The position numbers and the translations under genes were made by a program. The notes under the pieces are model-generated. The model saw nothing but the letters and a program-made list of their open reading frames with translations. It had not been told where the DNA came from and searched no databases. From Ananas comosus (taxonomy: Eukaryota; Streptophyta; Magnoliopsida; Poales; Bromeliaceae), in contig NC_033625.1 of the NCBI RefSeq assembly GCF_001540865.1, forward strand, positions 12,229,783 through 12,293,782: a stretch of DNA of 64,000 nt. The letters are read 5' to 3'. Positions 38,560-50,420 of this stretch are shown in pieces; position 1 is the first letter of the stretch, and each line of letters starts with the position of its first letter.

Positions 38560-39076
38560 GAATAAATATTTAAATACACTAGAGATAAATTAATCGAGAA
38601 TTTAGATATTAATTAGAGTAGGATTCTTAATTATAATAGATTGGGGTTACATCTTGGGTCTATAGATCCATGCATATATGCAATGCACCTAGAGCACAGG
38701 TGCGTAGAGATAGAGCACAGGCGTATAGAAGAGAGAAAAATAAAGAGAGAGTAGTCTTCTTCTTTTATAGAAGACGAGAGAAGGGTGAGAGAGATTTAGA
38801 ATGAAGGTGAAGGTTTGCGTTAAAGTTGTTCCGCTAGAAGAGGAGTCAATTGTAATTTTTCTTTTGTTTAGTCAATCTTATTTATCCGTTTTTTTGTTCT
38901 TTTTTTTATCGTATCAGGTTTTGCCGAGGAGACGGATTTATGGTAAAAATTCGATTTGACGCTTTCGGAATCCCAACAACTGGTACCGGAATTAGTACCG
39001 ATTCAACAACAGTTGGTATAAGAACGAGTTGCAGATTCTCAAAATTTGGTATCAGGGCGAGTGCTAGATTCCCAAC
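38560..39076 (+). mobile_element. Possible retrotransposon LTR end with primer-binding-like site
   Basis: The stretch resembles an LTR 3' part, and TGGTATCAGGGCGA at 39047-39060 resembles the initiator-tRNA-Met primer site (TGGTATCAGAGC). The sequence is cut at 39077 by the hAT block. No gag-pol follows, so the call is tentative. Confidence 0.35.
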
Positions 39077-39359
39077 TAGGGCTGGCAAACGAGCGAGCCG
39101 GCTCGCGTTCGACTCGTGTTCGGCTCGATATTCGGCTCGCTCGAGCTCGACTCGAAATTAAATGAGCCGAGCTTGAACAAAAAAAAAAAAGCTCCAAATT
39201 CATTTCAAGCCGAGCTTGAGCATTGGTCGGCTCGCTCGAAAAGCTCGAAAAGCTCGAATATATATATATTAATTAATTAAAAATATTTATAAATATAATG
39301 TATTTTAATTATATATAGCCATATAGGCTGAGTAATATGTGTTTAATTTAATTTGGGCC

Positions 39360-40286
39360 ATTGTTGTTGGGCCATTATTTTTGGGCCATTACATACACAC
39401 TCTCTTTTTCAGACTTTCAAATAGCCCTAACATGATAACATTCAAATTCCTAAATCCCTAATTTTTTCCTCTCTTTCTCTCTCTCTCTCTCGTTCTCCGT
39501 CTGACCCTCACCCTAAGTCAATCCCTAATTTTTTTCCCCTCTTTCTCTCTCGTTCTCCCTCAGACCCTCACCCAGTCACCCTAAGTTCCCAACTACTTAC
39601 ACCACGACCACACAGCCGCCACCCGCCAGCCCACCACTTGGCACCTCGTCGGTCGTTGTCGTCGAACTCGTTCGCCGCCGTCACCCCAACCTCGTCCGGC
39701 GAACTCATCGACCTATCAGATCGACCACTCACCAGGCACCACTAAGCTTTTTTGGTTTAGTGACGACGATGCATTCCATCTCATAAACCTCTTAGATCTC
39801 CAATTCCACCTCCTTTGCCTAGTTAGGTACGTAATCTCCTTCTCCTCCCCTCGTTTTATTCGATTTAATCAGAATTTGGTTCCCCACATCTAATTAAATC
39901 CACTTTGTTGTTGTTGTTGATGATGATGATGATGATGATGATGATTGTTGTTGTTGTTGTTTGCTGGATTTTTTGATCGGGTTCATTGACTGTTGTTGGG
40001 GGTGTTGTTATTTTTATTGTTGTTGATGATGATGATGATGATGATGATGTTATTATTGTTCCCATATCATGTTCTAAAAAAAAAAAATTCATAATCTTAT
40101 TATTATTTTAATATTTTTATTATTGTAAAATGAGGTGTCTGAGACTCTGAGGTTAGAGGTATTTTGTTTATATTGTTGCAACACAAAAATAAGTATTTTG
40201 TGCTATTTGTGTTACCATAGTATGCATGATTTTTTTTTTTTTCCAAAAAGATGATGATGATGATGATAATTTGTTTTTATATTTAG
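39360..40286 (+). promoter_or_regulatory. Leader and intron of hAT transposase
   Basis: A CT-rich leader (39400-39560) and a GC-rich segment (39600-39830) end at a donor-like TTAG|GTACGTAAT, and the acceptor TTATATTTAG directly precedes the ATG at 40287. Inside the putative intron are (GAT)n tracts at 39920-39943 and 40025-40048. Inferred from splice signals only. Confidence 0.4.
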
Positions 40287-40583
40287 ATGTCTTCTTCACG
40301 GATTCATTCTTCTCAAAATTCTATATCTTCTCCTGCCATTGATAATGTTATTATTGATGACTCACCGATCGATGTCGATAAGGAGTGCGGAGATGATGGA
40401 GATAATAACCAATTGATGAAGGATAAGGCGATCGCCACCGATAGCCCATCAAAGAAAAGGGGGAGAAAAAAAATATCAGATGTATGGAAGAGCTTTAAAA
40501 AAATTCAAGTAAAAGAGAAAGAAAAATCTATTGAGAAATATAAATACTGCAAGTGTCCATGCATGCCTCTAAGCACTCCTTAG
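40287..40583 (+). pseudogene. hAT transposase N-terminus (BED finger start), truncated
   Basis: The 98-codon frame starts MSSSRIHSS, has an acidic Asp-rich linker, then KKRGRKKISDVWKSFKKIQV and KEKEKSIEKYKYCKC. A basic patch followed by VWKSF and a first Cys pair is how the BED zinc finger of Ac-like hAT transposases begins. The frame then runs into unrelated sequence at about 40555 and stops, so the finger and catalytic domain are lost. The disruption is probably an insertion in the composite block. Confidence 0.6.
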
Positions 40584-41699
40584 GCGCTGGATGATGTAAT
40601 GCTCAATACAACAAGCATCCTATTTAAAAGTGCTCCCCATCCGGAAGCTTTGTTGTTAAATCTAATTCAATCATTCCCCAAAAGCCATTCGAAAATCTTT
40701 TTAAAACTGTTTCCCACACGGAAACTCTATTTTGAAAACCAGCTACCTCGAGGGGTAGAAATCCATGATGTATAAATACAAAAATATCCGATATCCATAA
40801 AACCAACATCCAAATCCGCAAACCTCAGTTCACATGCATAAATAACGAAAACATCCACAGATCTACCAAAACTAGATCACCAACATTCAAACAATCATAA
40901 AGATCAGCTAAACTGAACCATTATTTAAATGACTACTAAAGGCGGGAAAGAAATACAACCAGGGTGGCGATCGCTATACCAGACTAGCTAGATCGTCCTC
41001 TCGTCGAGCCCAAAATCCAACTCCTCGTCTATGTCACCTGGGGGGAATGGGGGGTGAGAAACCGCAACCATAGTTTCTCAGTGAGTACGACAGAGCCACG
41101 AAGGCAAGCTGTAATAACCGGAAACCAAAATATTCGTTCATAGCTAATTTGACACAGCTATTGTTTCCATTCACTTGAAGAACTGTTTGAATAGCAAAAA
41201 ATGATAAATGTCAAGAATAATAAGGTTCCACTGGCATTTTAATTTCCAAAAAGTTTGATAAAAAGGCTACTAATGCTTAATGATCATAAAGGAGCAGAGT
41301 AAGAGAAAAACAAATGAACAACGGCAGCGAGATAAATAAGCTCACATATTTTCCTTGTTTCTGCTATCATTTATGTGCATCACACCTAAGCAGGGGTTAT
41401 ACTTCTAGATGTTTAATAGTTCAATCAACATAAAAATTCCCACTTATCATGCCTTTGCACTAAAAAGAGTACAGACAATAGTAATCAAAACAAACATATG
41501 AAGAAAAGGAAACAGTTGCATGGATAAACTTTCCAAGCCTTTCATTTCCTCATTCAACCTGTTGCTCGCAACAAAAGGAAACCACATAAGCAGAACTGTG
41601 GTAAATTGCAGCATAAGAAATGCAAATGGCATGCAAAGCTTTGGGAACCCTAAAGTGAAAACAGTGCTAGGAAACGAAGGCGGAGAATCCGAAGGGAGG

Positions 41700-42260
41700 A
41701 ATCGCTAACGCTCACCTTGGAGGAGCCGCGAGGGGAGTCGCCCTCCTAATCGAGTTCGTTGAAGGAGGAGGAGGCGGCGACGACGATGATGGCGGCTGAG
41801 GAGGAGGCGAGGCGAAGAGGTTTCGATGAACGGAGCAGAGGAAAGGGAGGGTGCGCCGAGCGCGAGAAAAGCGATGAAGGAGAGAGGAGAGCTGCGGATC
41901 CTGACGGGGAGATCGGAGAGAGCGCGGATTCCTGTGGGGAGATCGGAGAGAGATCGCAGAGAGAGAGGCGGGATCGGAGAGAGAGAGAGAGAGGCAGGGG
42001 TGAGTTGGTGGCCAAGGGATCCTCGCCAGATCTCACACCGGCGAGGATCGTGCCGCGAATCCCGGCGGGAGGTCAGAGAGACCGCGGATCCCGGTAGGGA
42101 GATCAAACGGCGGATCGCGGAGAGAGAGAGAGAGAGGGGGGGGACAGCGTGGAGGGGAAAAAAAAACGCCGAAGATCGCGCCGTAGATCCCGGCGGATCC
42201 GCATAGGGTGGGGTGATCGGAAAGAGAGAGAGAGAGAGGTGGGGAGCCACGTCACCCGTG
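41700..42260. other. GC-rich, GA-repeat-rich block inside the hAT composite
   Basis: This stretch has repeated GAGATCGGAGAGA and GCGGATCC words and open frames on both strands. It looks like a captured promoter or 5' UTR: on the minus strand CTCCAAG|GTGAGCG resembles a splice donor at about 41720. No known protein family is recognised. Confidence 0.4.
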
Positions 42261-42390
42261 CCCGCCCCGCGCCGGCTCACCGCCAAACTAGGTGAAACGA
42301 GCCGACTCGAGCGAGCTATGTCGCTCAAATTCGGCTTGAAATTAATTTCGAGCTTAAATCTAGGCTCAAGCTCGGAGCTTGAAATTAATT

Positions 42391-43010
42391 NNNNNNNNNN
42401 NNNNNNNNNNNNNNNNNNNNNNNNNNNNNNNNNNNNNNNNNNNNNNNNNNNNNNNNNNNNNNNNNNNNNNNNNNNNNNNNNNNNNNNNNNNNNNNNNNNN
42501 NNNNNNNNNNNNNNNNNNNNNNNNNNNNNNNNNNNNNNNNNNNNNNNNNNNNNNNNNNNNNNNNNNNNNNNNNNNNNNNNNNNNNNNNNNNNNNNNNNNN
42601 NNNNNNNNNNNNNNNNNNNNNNNNNNNNNNNNNNNNNNNNNNNNNNNNNNNNNNNNNNNNNNNNNNNNNNNNNNNNNNNNNNNNNNNNNNNNNNNNNNNN
42701 NNNNNNNNNNNNNNNNNNNNNNNNNNNNNNNNNNNNNNNNNNNNNNNNNNNNNNNNNNNNNNNNNNNNNNNNNNNNNNNNNNNNNNNNNNNNNNNNNNNN
42801 NNNNNNNNNNNNNNNNNNNNNNNNNNNNNNNNNNNNNNNNNNNNNNNNNNNNNNNNNNNNNNNNNNNNNNNNNNNNNNNNNNNNNNNNNNNNNNNNNNNN
42901 NNNNNNNNNNNNNNNNNNNNNNNNNNNNNNNNNNNNNNNNNNNNNNNNNNNNNNNNNNNNNNNNNNNNNNNNNNNNNNNNNNNNNNNNNNNNNNNNNNNN
43001 NNNNNNNNNN
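42391..43010. other. Assembly gap (620 N)
   Basis: Unknown bases. Both edges have the GAGCTCGAGCGAGC-type terminal repeat of the hAT family, so the gap is probably a collapsed repeat. Confidence 1.
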
Positions 43011-43850
43011 CGAGCTCGAGCGAGCCTAATTTCGAATCGAGCGAGCTCGAGCTCTAAACGAGCCGATTGAAATTCTCGACATTATATAATCAATAGTTTA
43101 ATTTTGATAGAACATTACCTACAATTTGATGCAACATATCCAATAGTTCAAAATACAAATAATTGCAAGAAATATAATATTATAATGTTAAAAAAAATAA
43201 TTTGAGTTGGATATCTAACCTTGTAATGAATGTCAATTTCCTTTTGTATTTTTCTTGCAGCCTTGCATATCTTCTCTTTCGCCTCCAATCTCCATATTGC
43301 TCTTTTTCATCTATGCAGTTAAAAGATGAATAAATTATATAAGCAAATAGTGAATTAAACTATCCAATCATATAAAACTAAAATCAAAATTTTATATAAA
43401 GAATAATTCTTTTACCTTAATCCTGCATATTTTCTCAAGCAAACAACCAATGGCATTCAATTTTACTATAATGTAACAAAATCATATCAAACAAGAAATT
43501 TTCAATATTGAAAAGTTAGCTAAGCATATTTAGATAAGTGAAGTTAGCTAAGCATATTTAGCTAAATATAGTATCATAAAAGTAACAACATCAAATAGTT
43601 AAATACACCAACATAAAAATAAAAATTCAACATTAATCCAAGTGCATATATATCTTAAGAGCCATCAAGCATAGAAAACAACATTAAGTCTTCCACTCAA
43701 AATCACCCCATCCTGTATCAAAAAAACATAATAAAGTTAGTTTATATAAAAAATAATTTAAAAAATAATAAAATATATGCAATATGTGCATTCTTAAAAT
43801 TATTCACCTTACAAAAGAAAAATTAGTAAGCTAAGAATCCACAACTTCGG

Positions 43851-44205
43851 GCCATTTGTGTATAAAAAAGTATCCATCAGATGGACTAAAAGCTCTATGT
43901 TTGGGTCTTCTTTGTGCATAACAGAGAATGGACACATTCAATTTAAGCACTCGAGCCATTTGTGTATAAAAAAGTATCCATCAGATGGACTAAAAGCTAT
44001 GTTTGGGTCTTCTTTGTGCATAACAGAGAATGGAAACATTCAATTTAAGCACTCGAGCCATTTGTGTACAAAAAAGTATTCATCAGATGGACTAAAAGCT
44101 CTATGTTTGGGTCTTCTTTGTACATAACAGAGAATGGACACATTCAATTTAAGCACTCGAGCCATTTGTGTATAAAAAAGTATCCTCAGATGGACTAAAA
44201 GCTTC
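43851..44205 (+). repeat. 103-bp tandem repeat, about 3.5 units
   Basis: Units begin at 43851, 43955, 44057 and 44161, each starting GCCATTTGTGTATAAAAAAG and containing CAGATGGACTAAAAGCT and CTTCTTTGTGCATAACAGAG. Units differ by a few bases. The unit keeps an open frame across the array (43858-44127), but the product matches nothing known to me. Confidence 0.92.
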
Positions 44206-44265
44206 CAACTTTTGCTTTGAAGAATGAAAACTCAAATCGTACCTGGTTTGTAAAGAACCACCCGA

Positions 44266-45026
44266 TTACTGATCTATTGTTGGATAGAGGAAGCGGAAGA
44301 GGAAGAGGCGACGAGGAGGGTTTCGATTTATGAAGAGTGAAGAAACCGACTTCGATCTTCGATTTCTAAAGATGAGGGCTTCCGATGGCGTTCGGCGAGC
44401 GGCCGGAAGGGAAGAGGGGGACCGCCGCAGGGGTTGGTGGCAGGGCTGCACCGCCGCAGGGCCGCACCGCCGCAGGGCCGCAGGGGTGAGAAGTTAGGGC
44501 AAACCCTTTTTTTGGGAGTGGTGGGGTGGCCAGGTGGAGTGGGAGTGTGGGACAGTGGGACTGTGGGAGTGGGACTCGTGGGAGAAGGGGGGGGGAATAG
44601 GATTGAGATTTGGCAATACGAGTGAAAGTTGTACAAGATTCAGAGTTAAGGAGTGGGTGTTTTACAACTCTTGTTGGGTTTTTATTTATAGCCAAGCCCA
44701 AATTAAATTAAATACATATATTCTATTATAATAAAATATTCTTATTTATAAATAATTTAATTAATATAGTAAGTATATATAATACTATATATAGTATTAT
44801 ATTATAGATAATATATTTATATTTAATATATATATTCGAGCTATATCGAGCTTTTCGAGCCTAATTCGAACGAGCCGAGTAATACTCAAGCTCGGCTTGA
44901 AATGAATTTCGAGCTTTTTATTTTGTTCAAGCTCGGCTCATTTAATTTCGAGTCGAGCTCGAGCGAGCCGAATATCGAGTCGAACACGAGTCGAACACGA
45001 GCCGGCTCGCTCGTTTGCCAGCCCTA
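44266..45026 (-). other. GC-rich segment and right arm of the hAT block
   Basis: Minus-strand GGCTATAAATAAAAACCC near 44690 is a good TATA box, and the GC-rich stretch 44270-44600 below it could be a leader. This suggests a promoter firing inwards from the right end. No recognisable protein was found. Confidence 0.35.
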
Positions 45027-45210
45027 AACGTGGGGAGGGACCTATACAGACTCTCCTTTCACTTATTTGTATAGATATCAAGGAAATTGTACTTGTTTCT
45101 TTACTATAAGGTGAGAATACACTTATAAACAACAATAATACTCCATTTTAATGATATTGCATCATTGGTTGATGAATTAATGGTGAAGTAATGGTGAACT
45201 TTTATTGATG

Positions 45211-45430
45211 CACGAACACAACAAGAAAATTAACATTTAAGAACGTTTATGACTAAAAGCATTCCAATATAGTCTAGCGTCATATTTGAAAGCGTCGATT
45301 AAAACGTCGATAAATAAAGAGTCGTCACTTATATATCGACACTTACACCAAGCGTCGATAAAATATATTCTGACGTTTTAAAGCATTAAAATTTTTCATG
45401 ATTTTTTAAAATCATGAAGCTTTAAAGTGT
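45211..45430. mobile_element. CACTA terminus fragment
   Basis: The stretch starts CACGAACACAACAAGAAAAT, continues TTAACATTTAAGAACG and has GCGTCGATTAAAACGTCGAT and AAGCGTCGATAAAATATA repeats. This resembles the inverted end and subterminal repeats of the CACTA element at 26268, but diverged. No other part of an element follows. Confidence 0.5.
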
Positions 45431-47515
45431 CGGAAAATTAAAAGAAATAATAAAATTTAGAGCAATGCTCTTATACACCAACAGATCTTAGTCCTTAAAT
45501 TTTCTAAAATAGATAGTGAGGATGTCTTTTATTTAAGAGGGTGACCAGCTTTTGTTGTATTAGGTACCGGTCATCCTCTTACCGAGGGCAAAATATATTC
45601 TCATCTTGTAAAGTTAGTATCAATGGCTTTTTGGTAAATTTTTATTTCCATTCCCATAATGCCTCTTTAGTAAATATAGAACATTCCATTTCATTTTTGT
45701 CCATTTTGCTTTCCTTTTTGAAGTAATAGCTAATCTATATTTACAATTTTTAATTGAATTTATTTGTATGATTTGATTATGAAATAAAATTTTAAATTTG
45801 TCTCAAATTTTAAATTTTTTTGTATCAAAAATTATATGCAAATATAAAATATTACAACTGACAAGTTTTATTATGCAATCTCTTAGTAATTGAATATGAA
45901 ATATTGTCCCCAAGTGGATGTTTAAAAAATTTTGAATTTGACTTTGTGATCAATAGTTCTAACAAATTCAGTTCAATATCTTAATTAAAATAAATTAAAC
46001 TTTTACAATCTTCACAAGTTTCAGTATAAATTACAAACTTATTTTTCAAATTATAAGAAACATTATTCTTTGGTTGTCCAACTTTATTCAAATTTTTTAG
46101 ATTATTGCATTGAGCTTCACGCTTCAATTTAGATGGCTGAATGATGAGTTAAAGTTGATGTGGTCAAAATTCAAGACAAAACTCTTAATAAATTGAAATT
46201 GGATGGTTAAAACTAAAATTCAATTAGAAAGAATGTAATATATTGATATTTTAACTTTTGAACATGGATAGTCGATCCGAACTTAACTGTTCGAGTTATG
46301 ATTATTTGATTGGATAGCTCAACCAGTGTAATATTAACCTGATTAATTTAATCAGTTAATTGTTATTTTATCAAAAAATCCTATGTCAAAATAGGTGGTA
46401 AAGTAAATTTTTAAAGAATAATGTGGTTACAAAGTGAAAAATGGGCTAAACTTTGCATGGACGCAAAGTGATTTTTTAGACCATGGAAAAACCATTTTAA
46501 TTGAACTTATGATCCAAGTCAAATGATCCAAATCAAATGAATTTAACGTAGTATTTAAACAAGTTAAAAACCATTTTAAAGATAATTTGAAATTATAATA
46601 GCTAAAATTAAATTCAGATTTATAATATAAAGTTAATTTTCAAATATTGAAACGTTTAGTTTAAATAGTTAACATAATTTATTTTTTAACTATAATATAA
46701 ATTAAATCTAATTTAAAATTTAATTTTAATCAATATTTTTGAACTTTAATGTTGTTTTCACTATTGAATAAATAATTTGAATTTAATTCTAAAAATAGAA
46801 CCCTTTTATTTGAATAAATAATAAAAGTTGGGTTTATAAGTACAACATAATTTACAATTTAAAATAAGTTAATATATTTGAACTTTCATGTTATTTTAAT
46901 ATTAGATTAACAATTTGAATTGAAATGTACTACTCATTTAAACATAATTTTTTTCTTTCTGAAAATTAAAATTAAAATTAAAATTGAATTTAATGTATAC
47001 AATTATAAAGTTTAAGCTCAAATTAAATTTTAAATTCAATTTTATGAAGGCTTATTACTTATCAAATTAGCCACTATTTAATTTGGTAAGTAACAAAATT
47101 AAATAAGTAAATAAATATTTATTTAGGGTTTATCAAATTTGGTAATTCGCTAATATTTATTTTTCAATATTACCCTTACTATTGATCTTGAATGGTGACC
47201 TGTTGAGCAAGTTACTACTGTCTAAAAATCAATCTCGCCCTTAAAATATGACCTTTTTTTGAAGCATCAGTATTTATTTTATTGTAGGGACACTTGGAGA
47301 TACTTTTCTCAAGCGTTGTCTAAAAAGTGTCTTTATATTGAGATTTTTTTTAGTGAAAATATTAATATCTATTTTAATATGGTCATTTCATTAAACTTTG
47401 CTGAATGTAATAGTTGATTAGCTGATTTAGCACCGCATCATCGCTGTAGATTTTAAGCTGATCTTTTTGTATCAAAAAAATTAAAAGTAGATGAGATAGA
47501 AAGATGAAGAAGGTT
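45431..47515. other. AT-rich intergenic DNA
   Basis: No gene recognised. 46560-47160 is dense in AATTTAAATT-like words, as in the first 300 bases of the window. Confidence 0.4.
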
Positions 47516-47973
47516 TGTAACGACCCAGCCCACTAGCAATAATAATTCGTTGGGCCCAACAACCGGCCCAAAATGCTTAAGCCCATTTATTATTATTAGT
47601 GTTTAAGTCTCTTATAAACCCAATGACAACCTCATTCCCATCCGATGTCGGACTATTGGGGTGTCACAGACTCCCCCCGTTAAGGCATCCTCGTCAGTCC
47701 AATCACACACAACCCAAGATCATCGGGCGATGTGAGACTCATCTCGCTAGCCCGAGACTCATCTCGCTAGCCCGTCATCCAGACCCTGACTCAGCCGAGA
47801 TTCGTCATACATGTCTAGCTGGTGAACCGGCTCCGATACCAAATGTAACGACCCAGCCCACTAGCAACAATAACTCGTTGCTTAAGCCCAATTATTATTA
47901 CTAGTGTTTAAGTCTCTTATAAACCCAATGACAACCCCATTCCCATCCAATGTGGGACTATTGGGGTGTCACA
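47516..47973 (-). mobile_element. TRIM retroelement (miniature LTR retrotransposon)
   Basis: Two terminal direct repeats, 47516-47668 and 47844-47973, both start TGTAACGACCCAGCCCACTA and end ATTGGGGTGTCACA. The 5-bp word AGGTT flanks both sides exactly (47511-47515 and 47974-47978). Read on the minus strand, the sequence after the first LTR is TTTGGTATCGGAGCC, a primer site for initiator tRNA-Met, and a polypurine tract ACGGGGGGAGTC precedes the second LTR. The internal 175 bp has no gene. The right-hand repeat lacks about 23 bp present in the left (the TTGGGCCCAACAACCGG part). Confidence 0.93.
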
Positions 47974-48607
47974 AGGTTTCAAGATGTGTAGCGATGCTAC
48001 TCTCCTTAAGACGTAATTCGTTACCACCATTTAAGAGATTTGGTTTGCACAGAGTCAACGAATAGTCTCGCAGAATACAATGAAGTACAAACATTAACTA
48101 CATTTGTATACACAAAGTCGAGACTTTAAGCACTTTGAAGATTCTAAGTTGTTGAGAATGAAATGAAATTCGAGAAGAGTAATATAGAAAACAAGTTGAA
48201 TTAAGCCATGCAACTTGTATTAACCTTTTAGAGAAAGAGTAAAAATATAAATTCTAAAATTAAAGATCCATAAATATGGAACTCTATGAAATATTAAAAA
48301 TACATATTTCAAAATTTCCTTAAAAATCTATCTATTGAAGATGATTCTATAGTTGAATCATATAATTTTCTTTCTTTCTGGAGATGATATATATTAATAT
48401 ATAGCAAAATCATCGGTCACATCATCTCTTCATGAAAAAAATTAAATTATTTTTAATATAATGACTAGATTGAAGAATTGGAATGTCTAGTTAGAAACAA
48501 ATTGAAGTTCAGTAACCTAAACAAAACTTTACTGTAAATTTAGTCACTGATTCTACGATTTGCTTATGAAAGTTATTGCACCAAGAAGAACAATATTTAT
48601 TAGAATG

Positions 48608-49329
48608 TGTTGGGAGCCGAATTCCCTTCTCTTTAACCTGGTCAAAGATCTTCCTCGGGAAGCGCGTTGGGATGCGAAATGGCTACGATTAGTGACCCTC
48701 GAAGTTTGCGCCTTTCGACTGGATCAAGCGATTCGGCTGATGAGGGATCGGATCAGCCGAGTTCGAGAATCTTTACTGTAGTCTCGGTTCGGCTGGATGA
48801 GCCGAATGTACGGAATACACTGTGCTTTGGGTCGGCTGATAAGCCGAATGCCTTTATGTATTGAAATCAACTTGAGAAACTAGTACAAGGGTCGAGTGTC
48901 CCTGAGGGCATACAGACTCAGTTGATCTGACTTAAATCTACTCCTAGGAAAAACGGTAAGTGCGAGAAAATAAAATATTACAAGTAGACTACTCCTAGAA
49001 AATGCGAAGAAATTGCAGAGAAAATAAAGATGGTCTCTGTTCTCGAAAAAAAGACCTCTTTTCAGGGTGTTATTTGCCTATTTATAGATCGCCCCTGTTG
49101 ATTAGTTACTCTCCATCCATAATCGGCCACTACTCCTATTTTTTCGGGCCATTTCCAGCCGATCGGAACTGCTTGTAACCACTTGCGGTTATTATAACTC
49201 CCCTCAATCATGCGGCGGTTGCTCAAATTTATTTCGATACTCCCGGTGCACATCAGAATCCTTACTTTTAAAGATTGGGGTTAATTAGAGCACCGGCATA
49301 CCACCTGGCCATGCATTACTGGCCTAACA
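48608..49329 (+). mobile_element. Solo LTR, probably copia type
   Basis: Starts TGTTGGGAGCCG and ends ACTGGCCTAACA. GAATG flanks both ends exactly (48603-48607 and 49330-49334). A possible TATA box (CTATTTATAGATCG) lies near 49079. TGTTGG...ends are typical of Ty1/copia. Repeated GGCTGATGAGGGATCGG and CGGCTGATAAGCCG words lie inside. No internal retrotransposon sequence flanks it. Confidence 0.9.
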
Positions 49330-49979
49330 GAATGCAAAGAAAAAAAAGTCTTAAAACATATACAGATTCATATATGTGTGCACACACAGTTACCTTGAGG
49401 TTTGGTTGAAAAGTAAATGTAGGGAGACAATGTGAAAAATCATACGCTTGGAAAAGCTCCATGATACACAAAAGGAAGAATTAATTTAAATTACTTGATG
49501 AAGAGAAAATAATGCAACATAAATTATACCAGTTGGCCCTATAAAAGTTGTACCACGTGGTGAACCAGGATACATCGTGAGTGTGGTTCCTGAAACCAGG
49601 AATAGACGACATATGGTGCACCGGGAGAAGAGAAGAGTATACTTAAAACCGAAAAGCAGTTGAAGTTTATGTGATTAGGATTGGCCGATAGTGGCCCACG
49701 AAACTAGAAATGTGGCTGATCATAGAGAGTACCTGAATAACAATAAACGGAATTACAAATAGATAAGAGACGCCCAACAAAGGTGTCTTTTTCTGCCTGC
49801 GAACAAAAAGACCAAATTTTGTTTGCTTGCATTTTCCGCTTTTTAGAAATAATCTACTTATAATCGTTTCGTTTTCCTTTACATTTACTGCTTTTTCTTA
49901 AGAGTAGTTTTAGGATAGTTTTTCTCTATATCAGATATCTCAGAGGCAACGCCCTCTTGTACATATTGTTCCTTCATTG

Positions 49980-50010
<31 letters not shown>

Positions 50011-50013
<3 letters not shown>

Positions 50014-50238
50014 GAGCTACTATATTATCGAAAGCATAAGGGATCTGGTGCTTCCGACTTTTTGGCCTTTAAATCAACCCTTTGATCATTTCTAACCTTT
50101 GGATTAATACTATTACCCTGTGGAGACCACTCAACCCTAGGGGGACCGCAATCATCCCAATCGTACAATTCTTGATCCAAGAGTCAAAAAGTCGGAAGTA
50201 TAAAATCCTTTATACTTCCGACAACATAGTAGCTCTAC
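50011..50238. mobile_element. MITE with GTAGAGCTACTAT ends
   Basis: GTAGAGCTACTATATTATCG at the left pairs with ACATAGTAGCTCTAC at the right, and CTTCCGACTTTTTGGCC pairs with AAAAAGTCGGAAG. (TA)n tracts abut both sides, so a TA-rich target is likely. A second inverted CTTCCGAC/GTCGGAAGT pair is near the right end. Confidence 0.75.
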
Positions 50239-50240
50239 AC

Positions 50241-50243
<3 letters not shown>

Positions 50244-50297
<54 letters not shown>

Positions 50298-50420
50298 GAG
50301 TTAGAATACTATCGGTAGCAAACGGGCTCCATTGCCACCCATTTGTTTTCGATGATGGAACCTCCAAATCGACGATCGGCACCGTTGAACATGATCTATA
50401 CCACTTGAAGTGTTTAGAAG
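50244..50420. mobile_element. (TA)n(GA)n followed by half of an inverted-repeat MITE
   Basis: After the microsatellite 50241-50294, GTTGAGTTAGAATACTATCG and TAGCAAACGGGCTCCATTGC match the left arm of the element at 7131-7674. The right arm is not present. Confidence 0.6.

Larger units (their letters stand above)
39077..45026. mobile_element. Composite hAT block with long terminal inverted repeats
   Basis: The left end TAGGGCTGGCAAACGAGCGA, continuing GCCGGCTCG, is mirrored at 44998-45026 (CGAGCCGGCTCGCTCG, then TTTGCCAGCCCTA). The similarity extends about 100 bases inwards. The flanks differ (TTCCCAAC against AACGTGGG), so the expected 8-bp duplication is missing. Internal ends of the same type lie beside the gap (ACGAGCCGACTCGAGCGAGC at 42296; CGAGCTCTAAACGAGCCG near 43050), which points to nested copies. 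Contents are a BED-finger transposase start, a GC-rich block, a gap and a tandem repeat. Confidence 0.75.

Noticed and set aside
41705..42328. 207-codon minus-strand open frame
   Set aside because: It comes from GA/CT-repeat and GC-rich sequence, giving Ser-Leu and Arg runs. Frames on the opposite strand are equally long, so coding is not supported.
42213..43070. 285-codon plus-strand open frame
   Set aside because: Most of it is unknown bases from the N gap.
43851..44205. Regular direct repeats that could suggest a CRISPR array
   Set aside because: The repeats are head-to-tail without unique spacers, and this is a plant nuclear genome.
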